NCBI GenBank assembly: GCA_024690825.1
Contig: JAILOK010000026.1
Span: 1-48,972, forward strand
Origin: Lachnospiraceae bacterium
GTDB taxonomy: Bacteria > Bacillota > Clostridia > Lachnospirales > Lachnospiraceae
Length of the DNA: 48,972 nt
Direction: 5' to 3'
Below the pieces are notes generated by a model. It had not been told where the DNA came from. It saw only the letters and a list, made by a program, of their open reading frames with translations, and searched no databases. A program made the translations under genes and the position numbers. Shown here one piece after another: positions 23,022 through 31,323 of the stretch; within the stretch, counting starts at the first letter, position 1, and the number at the start of each line of letters is the position of its first letter.

Positions 23022-23233
23022 TTTTCTCCAAGCTCCCTGAATGCCTCTTCTATTTCCATCGCTTCTTTTTCACTGACAGTCTGGATTATGCACCCCGCAT
23101 GTATAAGAACCCTGTCTCCGATGTGCACATCTACAAGGCCCGATGCAGCCTTAACTGTATTTCCGGAAAAGTCCACGCTTACATATCTTTCATCTATGAT
23201 CTCTTTTACCGTTCCCGGCAGTGCAACGCACAT
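23018..23233 (-). CDS. hypC: Hydrogenase chaperone HypC
   Basis: A 71-aa HypC/HybG-family chaperone. The N-terminus MCVALPG holds the essential Cys2 that binds the iron ligand group. The beta-barrel segment (VDVHIGDRVLIHAGCII) is followed by a helical C-terminus. It delivers Fe(CN)2CO from HypD to the large subunit. It starts 1 nt after hypF and overlaps hypD by 4 nt. Confidence 0.95.
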   Translation of the reverse strand: MCVALPGTVKEIIDERYVSVDFSGNTVKAASGLVDVHIGDRVLIHAGCIIQTVSEKEAMEIEEAFRELGEN

Positions 23234-23234
23234 G

Positions 23235-25586
23235 TCATTTCTCCCTGCTTACTCCGTATACCTGACCCAGTGCCAGACCTCCGTCCCCCGGCGGGACCTT
23301 TTCATTGATATATACCTCAAATCCTTTTTTCTTAAGAGGCGGGATGACCATGGAAAGCAGCAGACTGTTTGCAAATGTCCCTCCCGAAAGCACAGCCTTC
23401 TTCACATCTTCCGTTTCCCCCGCAAGTGTCAGCATCCTTACTATTGCATCCGCAACAGCAAGGTGTATGCCGTATGCCGGCATATTTTTATCACAAAATA
23501 AACTTTTCTGCCTGACAAGATCCGCGAATAATTTTACGGTATCCGCTATATACATATCTTCTTTCTTTATGATATCAGCCTTCAGCCCGGGTACTCCGCT
23601 TCCGGCCCATCTGTCTGCTGCCTTTTCAGCTTCCGCCTGTAGTTTTTCGGGACATTCACCCTCATATGTGTTTTCGGTACATATGCCAAGAAGAGCCGCG
23701 CATGCATCAAAAAAACGTCCGGCGGATGAAGATATGTGAACATTTATGTTGTTTTGAAGCGCGCTCGCCGTGATCTCATATTTTCTGCCGTAAAACGGGT
23801 TTTCCTCTTCCGTTATGAGTCCGCGTGATATTGCTTCGTAAACAAAACACATTGCAGACTTTTCGGCATCAACTGCTATGCTGTCACCACCCGTCATCTT
23901 CAGGGCTGATATATGGCCGGTTCTTTTGTATCCTCCTGTTTTTCCGGTATCAAAAACAAAAAATTCCCCGCCCCATACCGTGCCGTCATCTCCATATCCG
24001 GTACCGTCAAAAGCGGCTCCGATAAGTCTTTCCGAAAGACCGTGCTCGGCGGCCACAGATAATAAATGCGCATAATGATGCTGTATGGTCTCAGGATTCC
24101 TTCCTTTGATCTCACTAATGGATCTGTACTTTGGGTGGCTGTCCGCAGCATATCTGTCAATCTTCATCTGAAGCATTTTTTCAAATATCTTCACGGCTTT
24201 GCTTCTGCCCTGACATGCACTGTCATCTGAAAGATCTCCGAAATGCCCGCTTAAGATCACATGATCATCTCTTGCAAACGCAAAAACAGCCTTCATGTCT
24301 CCACCGGCGGCAAAAATATCTTTTTTGAAGCTTCTCCCCGTGATCACAGGCTCCGGGACAAACCCTCTTGCTCTTCTTAATACCTGTACCACTTCTTCAT
24401 CGTTTATGCTTATGACCTGGCAGACAGGATCATCCAGGGCGTTTACTATCTTTCTGTCATTTGCAAGCACCAGATCACATGCTCCCTCCTTCAGAAAGAG
24501 CAGGGCATCCTCATCTTCGGATACCATCGGCTGTCCATGTCTGTTTGCGCTCGTCATGACAAGAGGTATCCTGTTTTCAAGAAGAAGCACCTGTATACCG
24601 TCACAGGGAAGCATGGCGCCTATTTTTGAACTCTCATCACATACTCCCCGGGCGAGTTCATTTATATGATTTTTCTTCAGGAGTACTATCGGTCTTTGTA
24701 AAGATCTTAACAGGCCCTCTTCCGTTTCCGATACCTCACAATACCTTCTGACATCATCAACATCCGAAAACATCACCGCAAAAGGTTTATTCTCTCTGTT
24801 CTTGTAAGCCCGAAGCTTCCCGGCCGCCCCCTCTGCCACAGCATCAAAAGCAAAATGATATCCGCCCGTATTCTTTACAGCCACAGTCTTTCCTTCAGAT
24901 ATATACCGGCTTGCAAGTCTTAATGCTTCATCGCCGACGGCGGCCGTGACAGCCTCTCCGTCTTTTCCCGATATATACGCCGTGAGCCCTGGGCCGCATT
25001 TATTACATGCTATTGTCTGGGCATGACGTCTTTTACCGGGCGCGGTATATTCAACGGCGCATTCATCGCACAGAGCAAATTCTTTCATGGTTGTATTCTC
25101 CCTGTCATAAGGGACATCTTCCATGATGGAAAATCTCGGGCCGCACGAAACACAGCTGATGAACGGATGCCTGTACCTTCTGTCAGAAGGGTCCAAAAGT
25201 TCCCTTCTGCAGTCCTCACAGATCCCGATATCCGGAGGCAAAAATCTTATCCTTTCATCTCCCCCCGTACTTTTTTCTATATAAAAATCCTTTGTGATAT
25301 CAACATTTTCTTCAAATTTCTCCCTGCTGATCCTGTCAGTTTTTATCTCACTGATCCTTGCGCAGGGTATTTCGGAATCCTTATCCTTAATACAGGACAG
25401 GCGCCTTACAAGGGCGCCCGCCGTATTTTCATCAGTATCCAAATATATGCATGCTGAGGATCCCGTATTTCTTACAAGTCCTTTTATACCTTTATCCCTG
25501 CAGTATTTAAGGATAAACGGCCTGAAACCGACCCCCTGTACCAGTCCGTAGACCCTCACTCTGAAAAAAGAATCCCGCCTTGACAT
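23235..25586 (-). CDS. hypF: Carbamoyltransferase HypF
   Basis: It makes carbamoyl-AMP from carbamoyl phosphate and passes the group to the HypE terminal Cys. It is 783 aa. In order it has an acylphosphatase domain (VYGLVQGVGFRPF, about 13-25), a double zinc finger (CEDC, CVSCGP, CDEC, CNKCGP), a YrdC-like domain, and a Kae1-like domain with HHYAHLLSVAAEHG and SGGTFANSLLL. The ATG at 25586 matches the family N-terminus and overlaps the echF stop as TAATG. Upstream in-frame codons would add 67 charged residues from within echF. Confidence 0.95.
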   Translation of the reverse strand: MSRRDSFFRVRVYGLVQGVGFRPFILKYCRDKGIKGLVRNTGSSACIYLDTDENTAGALVRRLSCIKDKDSEIPCARISEIKTDRISREKFEENVDITKDFYIEKSTGGDERIRFLPPDIGICEDCRRELLDPSDRRYRHPFISCVSCGPRFSIMEDVPYDRENTTMKEFALCDECAVEYTAPGKRRHAQTIACNKCGPGLTAYISGKDGEAVTAAVGDEALRLASRYISEGKTVAVKNTGGYHFAFDAVAEGAAGKLRAYKNRENKPFAVMFSDVDDVRRYCEVSETEEGLLRSLQRPIVLLKKNHINELARGVCDESSKIGAMLPCDGIQVLLLENRIPLVMTSANRHGQPMVSEDEDALLFLKEGACDLVLANDRKIVNALDDPVCQVISINDEEVVQVLRRARGFVPEPVITGRSFKKDIFAAGGDMKAVFAFARDDHVILSGHFGDLSDDSACQGRSKAVKIFEKMLQMKIDRYAADSHPKYRSISEIKGRNPETIQHHYAHLLSVAAEHGLSERLIGAAFDGTGYGDDGTVWGGEFFVFDTGKTGGYKRTGHISALKMTGGDSIAVDAEKSAMCFVYEAISRGLITEEENPFYGRKYEITASALQNNINVHISSSAGRFFDACAALLGICTENTYEGECPEKLQAEAEKAADRWAGSGVPGLKADIIKKEDMYIADTVKLFADLVRQKSLFCDKNMPAYGIHLAVADAIVRMLTLAGETEDVKKAVLSGGTFANSLLLSMVIPPLKKKGFEVYINEKVPPGDGGLALGQVYGVSREK

Positions 25587-26029
25587 TATCCCTTCTTTTC
25601 CTCCGACGCCTTTGCTTCCATTGCCGCCTTGGCCTCGGCAGCTTTCATCGCGGCAATCCTTCTTTTTTCTTCTTCCGCAGCAAGAACCTCGGGAGACTTC
25701 GTGTATGTATCCTCCTTCTTTTCCGGTCCCGGAACCTGATAGCCTTTTTCCATAAAAAGACATTTCTTCGGACATTTCAACACGCAATATCCGCAGGCTA
25801 TACAGTCAAATCTGTCTATGGTCCATGTGCCGGCATTCCTGTCAACCTTCAGTGCTCCGTTTGGACATGCTCTGACGCACATTCCACAGGAAATACAGTC
25901 ATCTATGCTTATTTTAACATGTCCTCTGCTGCCCTCGGGATAAACAGGCTCTTCATTCGGATACATTTTTGTCGCAGGCTTCATAAAGAGATTTTTCAAA
26001 GCCTCGGGCGCAAATTTCATCAAAGCCAT
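25586..26029 (-). CDS. echF: Ech-type hydrogenase ferredoxin subunit
   Basis: A NuoI-like electron-input subunit of 147 aa. Two [4Fe-4S] motifs, CISCGMCVRACP and CIACGYCVLKCP, pass electrons from ferredoxin towards the small subunit. The N-terminal region contacts the membrane arm. The C-terminus is an Ala/Lys/Glu-rich helix (AAEAKAAMEAKA), longer than needed for cluster binding. The ATG at 26029 has AAGGAG 7 nt upstream. Codons farther up lie in echE. Confidence 0.92.
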   Translation of the reverse strand: MALMKFAPEALKNLFMKPATKMYPNEEPVYPEGSRGHVKISIDDCISCGMCVRACPNGALKVDRNAGTWTIDRFDCIACGYCVLKCPKKCLFMEKGYQVPGPEKKEDTYTKSPEVLAAEEEKRRIAAMKAAEAKAAMEAKASEEKKG

Positions 26030-26040
26030 AACATATCTCC

Positions 26041-27123
26041 TTATCTTTCGGTACAGCTTACACAGGGATCTATCGTCAGCACAAGCAGACCCACATCGGC
26101 GATCTCGGTATTTTTTAACATCTCGCACAGAGCCGGGATATTTGCAAAGGTAGGAGTTCTGATCCTCATCCTGTCAAGGATGGGCTTCCCGGATGCTTTT
26201 ACATAATAAAACGCCTCTCCTCTGGGCTGTTCCAGTCTCATGAAATATTCACCGTCCGGATTACCCTTGACGGGGACCTCAAGATCCTTTTCCGCGGGAA
26301 TCTTTCCTATAGCCTCCCTTATCAGTTTGATCGACTGGAAAAGCTCCATCATCCTGATAAAACATCTGGCGTAACAATCTCCGTCATTACTTACTATCGG
26401 AACAAATGAAAGTTCATCATAAGCGGCATAACCCAGCATTCTCATATCCACCCTGACGCCGCTTGCTCTTGCAAAAGGGCCTACTGCTCCCAGATCATTT
26501 ATCTGCTCCTTTGAAAGTATTCCAACTCCCTTAAGTCTCGAAAGCACAGTCCTGTCTTCAAAAAAGACCGACCTTATGACCCTCAGCTCATCATCAACCT
26601 CATCAAGTGTTGAAAGGATCGTATCCAGCTTGTCACCTTCTATATCCTTTATCACTCCTCCGACTTTATTTACCGAGAATATAAGCCTTCCTCCTGCCGT
26701 AAGTTCATGAAGATCCAGTATTTTCTCCCTTATCCTCCAGCACTGATAGAAAAGATTCTCAAATCCGAATCCGTCGGCCAGAAGTCCGAGCCACAGCAGA
26801 TGCGAATGAATCCTTGAAAGTTCAGCCCATATGGTCCGAAGGAACTTTGCCCTCCTCGGCACCTCCAAGCCCATTATATGTTCAACGGCTTCACAGTAAC
26901 CCATTCCGTGCTGGAAGCTGCATATCCCGCAGGTTCTTTCGGCTACATAAACAAGCTGGTTGAAATCCTTTTTTTCGGCAAGACTCTCCAGTCCCCTGTG
27001 TACAAAACCTATGGAAGGGACTGCCTCAACAACCTTTTCATCCTCTACCACAAGATCGATATGTATCGGCTCCGGGAGCACCGGGTGCTGGGGACCGAAA
27101 GGTATAACGCTCCGCTTTCCCAT
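26041..27123 (-). CDS. echE: Ech-type [NiFe]-hydrogenase large subunit
   Basis: The catalytic subunit holds the NiFe(CN)2CO site. It is 360 aa. The four Ni/Fe cysteines are in RTCGICS (Cys65, Cys68) and DPCVSCTER (Cys354, Cys357). The protein ends exactly at that TER, with no C-terminal extension to be clipped, as is known for EchE and CooH. The NuoD-like fold shows SRIHSHLLWLG and FGFENLF. It lies between echD and echF with short gaps. Confidence 0.95.
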   Translation of the reverse strand: MGKRSVIPFGPQHPVLPEPIHIDLVVEDEKVVEAVPSIGFVHRGLESLAEKKDFNQLVYVAERTCGICSFQHGMGYCEAVEHIMGLEVPRRAKFLRTIWAELSRIHSHLLWLGLLADGFGFENLFYQCWRIREKILDLHELTAGGRLIFSVNKVGGVIKDIEGDKLDTILSTLDEVDDELRVIRSVFFEDRTVLSRLKGVGILSKEQINDLGAVGPFARASGVRVDMRMLGYAAYDELSFVPIVSNDGDCYARCFIRMMELFQSIKLIREAIGKIPAEKDLEVPVKGNPDGEYFMRLEQPRGEAFYYVKASGKPILDRMRIRTPTFANIPALCEMLKNTEIADVGLLVLTIDPCVSCTER

Positions 27124-27132
27124 TTTTCCTTA

Positions 27133-27504
27133 CTACTCCTCCGTTTTCTGCTTTCCCATAGGCGCTGTCTGTCTTATCCTGTACAGCTTGTCCCTGTAGT
27201 CAAGATCGATCATCTTTATTTTCACACCGTAAAGTTCTTTCATTTCATTTTCGTAAAATACGGCTGCGGGCACGATCTGGGTAATGCTCGGTATCTCCTG
27301 TTCCGTATCCGTCACGATGCGAAGTGTATGCAGGCCGTATGTTTCATAATCCGAAAAAGAATAACTCAATTCAAAATTCCCATCTATGAGCGCTGCATTG
27401 GCCTGCGAAAAGCGAAAACCGCTCTTCTTCAGCTCAAGAACCCTTTTCAGGAGATCTGAACCCTCGATCATTTCAAGTTCATTTTCGGGTATCTTTATAT
27501 CCAT
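27133..27504 (-). CDS. echD: Ech-type hydrogenase NuoC-like subunit
   Basis: A 123-aa homologue of the 30-kDa (NuoC) subunit of complex I, without cofactors. The signature VFYENEMKELYGVKI lies at about 83-97. It bridges the small and large subunits in the soluble arm. The ATG has AGGAAGGG upstream and lies 3 nt after echC. Confidence 0.9.
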   Translation of the reverse strand: MDIKIPENELEMIEGSDLLKRVLELKKSGFRFSQANAALIDGNFELSYSFSDYETYGLHTLRIVTDTEQEIPSITQIVPAAVFYENEMKELYGVKIKMIDLDYRDKLYRIRQTAPMGKQKTEE

Positions 27505-27507
27505 TGC

Positions 27508-27963
27508 TCAACCCTTCCTCTTTTTTTCCTTTACCATGGCTTTGTAATCATCGGATTTTTTCTGAAACAGTTTTACTGCTTCAATTATGCCGTCGATTAT
27601 TGCCTGGGGCCTTGCCGCGCATCCGGGAACATAAATATCCACGGGCACGGTAGTATCCGCTCCTCCGAGTATGTTGTAACATTCCTTGAATATCCCTCCG
27701 GAACAGGCACACACTCCGACAGCCACGACAACCTTGGGATTCGGCATCTGATCATAAAGCTGTTTTACCGTTGCCTGATTCTGCGAATTGATCCCTCCCG
27801 TAATGAGAAAGATATCCGCCTGCATGGGATCTCCCGTATTCATCACTCCCAGTCTTTCCGCGTCATACACGGGAGTAAGACAGGCCAGCACTTCTATATC
27901 GCAGCCGTTACAGCTGGATCCGTCATAATGGAGCAGCCACGGCGATCTGGTGATATCTGCCAT
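27508..27963 (-). CDS. echC: Ech-type hydrogenase small subunit
   Basis: A NuoB-like subunit of 151 aa that carries the proximal [4Fe-4S] cluster next to the NiFe site. The cysteine ligands are visible in SSCNGCDIE (18 and 21), VGVCACSGG and YVPGCAARP. The C-terminus is Lys-rich. The gene lies 17 nt after echB with an AAAGGAA site. Confidence 0.94.
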   Translation of the reverse strand: MADITRSPWLLHYDGSSCNGCDIEVLACLTPVYDAERLGVMNTGDPMQADIFLITGGINSQNQATVKQLYDQMPNPKVVVAVGVCACSGGIFKECYNILGGADTTVPVDIYVPGCAARPQAIIDGIIEAVKLFQKKSDDYKAMVKEKKRKG

Positions 27964-27980
27964 ATTAAATTCCTTTCCGC

Positions 27981-28847
27981 TTATTTAATAACCATCAGTA
28001 TCACGAGATTCACTCCCGCGGTAAAAAACGTTACGATCCATGTTATCATGAGCATATCCTGCCATTTCATCCTGGCGCTGCAGTTGTCTATCAGGATCTC
28101 CAGAAAATACACGAGAAGAAAAACTATCACGGAAGCCACAAATCCTGTCATGGTCCCGTTTACGACAAACAGGCATATGACACCCATCAGAAAGACATTC
28201 TCATACCATTCCGTGATCTGAAAAAGAGCCAGATTTTTCGAACCCATCTCCGTGGTTATCCCCTTTACCAGCTCCTGATGCATGTGATGCGATGTGCTGG
28301 TATCGAAAGGAGACTTCCTCATTTTTATGGTAAGGATAAAAACAAAAGCCGCAAAGAAACCGGGCAGTCTGAAAATATAGCTTGTACCGGTCGAAGCTAT
28401 CTCATTAACATTAAAACTTCCCGCGGCAAGATAAAAACCGACACAGGTCAGAAGCACCGCCGGTTCATAAGCCATCATCTGTATCAGCTCCCTCTGGGCG
28501 CCTATGGATGAGTAGGGGGAACTGGTTATGACTCCGGCAAAATACAGAAAGGTCGCCGCCGTGGACAGAACGAAAAAGCACATAAGTATATCGCTTCCGG
28601 AAAAGAACATCACTCCCGTTACCAGCATCAGCACAAAATAAGTAAGGAGCAGAAATGTCTGGGAAGAGTCCACCGATATGGTCTCTTTATTAAAAAGCTT
28701 TATCACATCATAAAAAGGCTGCAGAAGAGGCGGTCCGACTCTTCTTTGCATCCTTGCGGATATTTTTCTGTCCACCCCTTCCAGAAAGCCTCCGATGAAA
28801 GGTGCCAGCAGTATGTACGCGATCGCGTAAACAAATCCTGATCTCAT
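27981..28847 (-). CDS. echB: Ech-type hydrogenase membrane subunit, NuoH-like
   Basis: A 288-aa integral membrane protein of about eight helices at the hydrogenase/membrane interface, carrying coupling residues. It begins MRSGFVYAIAYILLAPFIGG and has the NuoH-family ISARMQRRVGPPLLQPFYD, plus MRKSPFDTS in a cytoplasmic loop. The ATG overlaps the echA stop (ATGA), with GGAGG 9 nt upstream. Longer readings would enter echA. Confidence 0.94.
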   Translation of the reverse strand: MRSGFVYAIAYILLAPFIGGFLEGVDRKISARMQRRVGPPLLQPFYDVIKLFNKETISVDSSQTFLLLTYFVLMLVTGVMFFSGSDILMCFFVLSTAATFLYFAGVITSSPYSSIGAQRELIQMMAYEPAVLLTCVGFYLAAGSFNVNEIASTGTSYIFRLPGFFAAFVFILTIKMRKSPFDTSTSHHMHQELVKGITTEMGSKNLALFQITEWYENVFLMGVICLFVVNGTMTGFVASVIVFLLVYFLEILIDNCSARMKWQDMLMITWIVTFFTAGVNLVILMVIK

Positions 28848-30769
28848 ATCCTGACTCCTCCGATTATCATGCTCATCATTACCACAAGGACTGCGGCGGC
28901 AAAAAACTGTCCGGGACCCATAAGCTTCCGCTGACCGATCCATTTATGCAGATAGAAATTTGACATCCACAGGGTCTTTTCCTCACCAAAGGAATCAATG
29001 AATTTCATATTGTTCCCTGCATTTACGCCATTCATATAGGACAGCACATATGTTTTGCGCATCTTTCTGCTGTATAGAAACGCCAAAAGCGGCACGGCAA
29101 AAACCAGTCCTATGATCACCACCAGCGTCAGCAGGATCTGCGTGGGCAGAACATCTTTATATGTCCCGAACATCTCCTCGATAAGAGGATTCACATACAC
29201 ATGAGAAAGCAGCGGGAAGAGCAGGCAAAGTGCTATCATCAGAACCGCATGTATCGAAAGAGAGATAAGCTCGTTCTTCTTTGTTATATCCCTGAAGGCT
29301 GTTTCCTTCAGATGACTGGCGCTTATTATCTTGCCCATCCACTTGGTCCAGTAAAAAGATGTTGTGGCTGATCCGAGACAGATGAAAAATACCATTATGA
29401 TATTCCCCTCATTGACGGATGCTTTCAGCGCGGACCATTTTGATATGAGCATTCCGAAAGGAGCAAGGAACATTCCCGCAATGCCTATGAACATAAAGAA
29501 TGCCAGCCTGGGGAGAATATACAATAGTCCGTGCATATCTTCTATATCCCTTGAATGAAGGCTGTTCTCGGTAGCTCCCACATCCTGGAAAAGGAGGGAT
29601 TTGGAAATGGCATGAAAGAGCATCAGGAAAATCCCCGCCCAGATCGTCTCGCTTCTTCCCATTCCGGCACAGGCCACCATCAGGCCAAGATTTGAAATGG
29701 TGGAAAAGGCCAGCACCTTTTTGCCGTCACTCTGCGCTATAGCCATAAAAGATGTTATGAGAAAGGTAAAGCCGCCAATAAAAGATATCATGTTTCCGGT
29801 CGTGGTTCTTGCCATTGCGGGGGACAGCCTGAAAAGAATATATATGCCCGCCTTTACCATGGTCGCGCTGTGAAGAAGCGCCGATGAAGGCGTCGGAGCA
29901 ACCATGGCGCCGATAAGCCATGTTGAAAAAGGCATCTGCGCAGCCTTTGTAAGAGCCGCGAACGCGATGAGCGCTATGGGAATGACTGCATAGGACATCT
30001 TTGCGGATCCGAGAACAACAAGCCGGTGAAGAGAAACCGATCCGGAATAATAAGCCAGATACACTATACCTATGGCAAGAGCGGTTCCGCCCAAAAGATT
30101 CATCCACAATGCCCTGAAAGAATTGCTTATCGCAACCGGCTCATGCGTATAACCGATGAGAAGGAAGGAACACACACTCGTTAATTCCCAGAAGAAATCT
30201 ATCCAGAGGAGATTGTCGGAAAGGACAAAGCCATACATGGCTCCAAGAAAAACAAACAGCAGCGTGAAGAAATAGTATCTCCTGTCCCTGAACTGCCTGT
30301 GATGATGATGATAGCCGTGCATATATCCCACTGCATAAACTATGATCAGCGAACCGATGATCCCTATTATCAGACACATCAGTACGGAAAGATGATCGAC
30401 CCGTATCCTTGCCCCTTCATTGATCCCCGGTCCGAAGAATTCAAACCATACGATAAGACCCGTGGGACCCAGCGACAAAAGGCTGATCCAGTATTTTTTA
30501 TATCTGAAGCACAGCACGGTGATATATACCGCAAGTATGATCTCCAGGACCAGTATCGCGCGGTCTGCCAGATGTGTCTCAAAATACAGTTCCCTTACTC
30601 CGGCTCCCGACGCACACCACTGTGCAAGAAGGATACCCGTTGCCGCCATTATCACGACAGAACTTACATACGCAAAACCGTTTCTAAGTTTGTTTATCCT
30701 GGTAAAATAACTGAACACCGCTGCAATGAACGGAAATATGATCAAAAAAGGGATCGTAAATGAATCCAT
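28844..30769 (-). CDS. echA: Ech-type hydrogenase antiporter-like subunit, NuoL-like
   Basis: A 641-aa membrane subunit related to NuoL/Mrp antiporters. It should translocate H+ or Na+ when ferredoxin is oxidised. It has about 14-16 helices. The antiporter core includes IDFFWELTSVCSFLLIG and KAAQMPFSTWLIGAMVAPTPSSA, with the lysines and glutamate of the ion path. A cytoplasmic loop contains HHHH (about 157). It is first in the hydrogenase operon, with GGGAGG before the ATG and a promoter about 30 nt upstream. Confidence 0.94.
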   Translation of the reverse strand: MDSFTIPFLIIFPFIAAVFSYFTRINKLRNGFAYVSSVVIMAATGILLAQWCASGAGVRELYFETHLADRAILVLEIILAVYITVLCFRYKKYWISLLSLGPTGLIVWFEFFGPGINEGARIRVDHLSVLMCLIIGIIGSLIIVYAVGYMHGYHHHHRQFRDRRYYFFTLLFVFLGAMYGFVLSDNLLWIDFFWELTSVCSFLLIGYTHEPVAISNSFRALWMNLLGGTALAIGIVYLAYYSGSVSLHRLVVLGSAKMSYAVIPIALIAFAALTKAAQMPFSTWLIGAMVAPTPSSALLHSATMVKAGIYILFRLSPAMARTTTGNMISFIGGFTFLITSFMAIAQSDGKKVLAFSTISNLGLMVACAGMGRSETIWAGIFLMLFHAISKSLLFQDVGATENSLHSRDIEDMHGLLYILPRLAFFMFIGIAGMFLAPFGMLISKWSALKASVNEGNIIMVFFICLGSATTSFYWTKWMGKIISASHLKETAFRDITKKNELISLSIHAVLMIALCLLFPLLSHVYVNPLIEEMFGTYKDVLPTQILLTLVVIIGLVFAVPLLAFLYSRKMRKTYVLSYMNGVNAGNNMKFIDSFGEEKTLWMSNFYLHKWIGQRKLMGPGQFFAAAVLVVMMSMIIGGVRI

Positions 30770-30806
30770 GCTGTCCTCCCGTTACGGATAGAATAAACTA
30801 TCGAAC

Positions 30807-30839
30807 AGTATACCACAAAATCACGGTACATGGTATCAT
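30807..30839. promoter_or_regulatory. Back-to-back extended -10 promoters, echA and hypA
   Basis: On the minus strand TGGTATACT (30807-30815) and on the plus strand TGGTATCAT (30831-30839) are extended -10 elements pointing away from each other, 15 bp apart. Neither has a good -35. Predicted starts are near 30800 (echA) and 30846 (hypA), each giving a leader of about 30-36 nt. The paired TGGTAT boxes also form an inverted repeat that a regulator could use. Confidence 0.55.
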
Positions 30840-30881
30840 AAAACATGCCCTTTGGCAGATTTTGGAGTATAACGGAAAGCC

Positions 30882-31226
30882 ATGCATGAAATATCTTTTA
30901 TTGCCGGGATCATGGATACGATCCTTGCCGAGGCCGAAAAAAAAGGCCTTACAAATATAACAGGTGCAAAGATCAGCGTGGGCGCTATGACCGGCGCTCT
31001 CCCGGAGTATCTGGAAATGTATTTCAGGGAAGCTTCAAAAGGAACGATACTCGAAAATACCGTACTCGATATAAACATCGTTCCTGTTGCCGCAGAATGC
31101 TCATACTGCAAAAACATCTATGAACCTGACAGAGCAAACGGCTACCTGTGTCCGGCATGCAAAAGCGGCAGCGGCAGAATTGTCCGCGGGCGGGACATAG
31201 TTGTGGACTCGCTCCTATGCGACTGA
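30882..31226 (+). CDS. hypA: Nickel chaperone HypA
   Basis: A 114-aa HypA/HybF-family protein that takes Ni2+ to the hydrogenase with HypB. The N-terminal MHEISF holds the nickel-binding His2. The zinc ribbon is CSYC and CPAC (about 73-93). It is divergent from the ech-hyp operon, although the other hyp genes lie at the far end of that operon. The ribosome binding site is weak (GGAG 14 nt upstream, GGAAAG close by). Confidence 0.94.
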   Translation: MHEISFIAGIMDTILAEAEKKGLTNITGAKISVGAMTGALPEYLEMYFREASKGTILENTVLDINIVPVAAECSYCKNIYEPDRANGYLCPACKSGSGRIVRGRDIVVDSLLCD

Positions 31227-31245
31227 TATCCCGATCATTTTTTTC

Positions 31246-31282
31246 TTTCGGACCGAAAAGAAAAGTGTTACTATAATAACAC
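31246..31282 (+). promoter_or_regulatory. Promoter of the GH3 gene with two inverted repeats
   Basis: TATAAT (31272-31277) with a weak -35 (TCGGAC, 31248-31253, 18-bp spacer). TTTCGG-A-CCGAAA (31246-31258) covers the -35 and GTGTTA-N6-TAACAC (31265-31282) covers the -10. Both repeats could be operator sites, for example for a sugar-responsive repressor (inference). Confidence 0.5.
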
Positions 31283-31323
31283 ACGGCGCTTCAACCTTTA
31301 GCAGGGTGAAAGGAAGGTATCCC

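Noticed and set aside
25587-25787. Longer HypF start
   Set aside because: The extension lies wholly inside echF in another frame and is a charged, low-complexity reading. The ATG at 25586 gives the family N-terminus.
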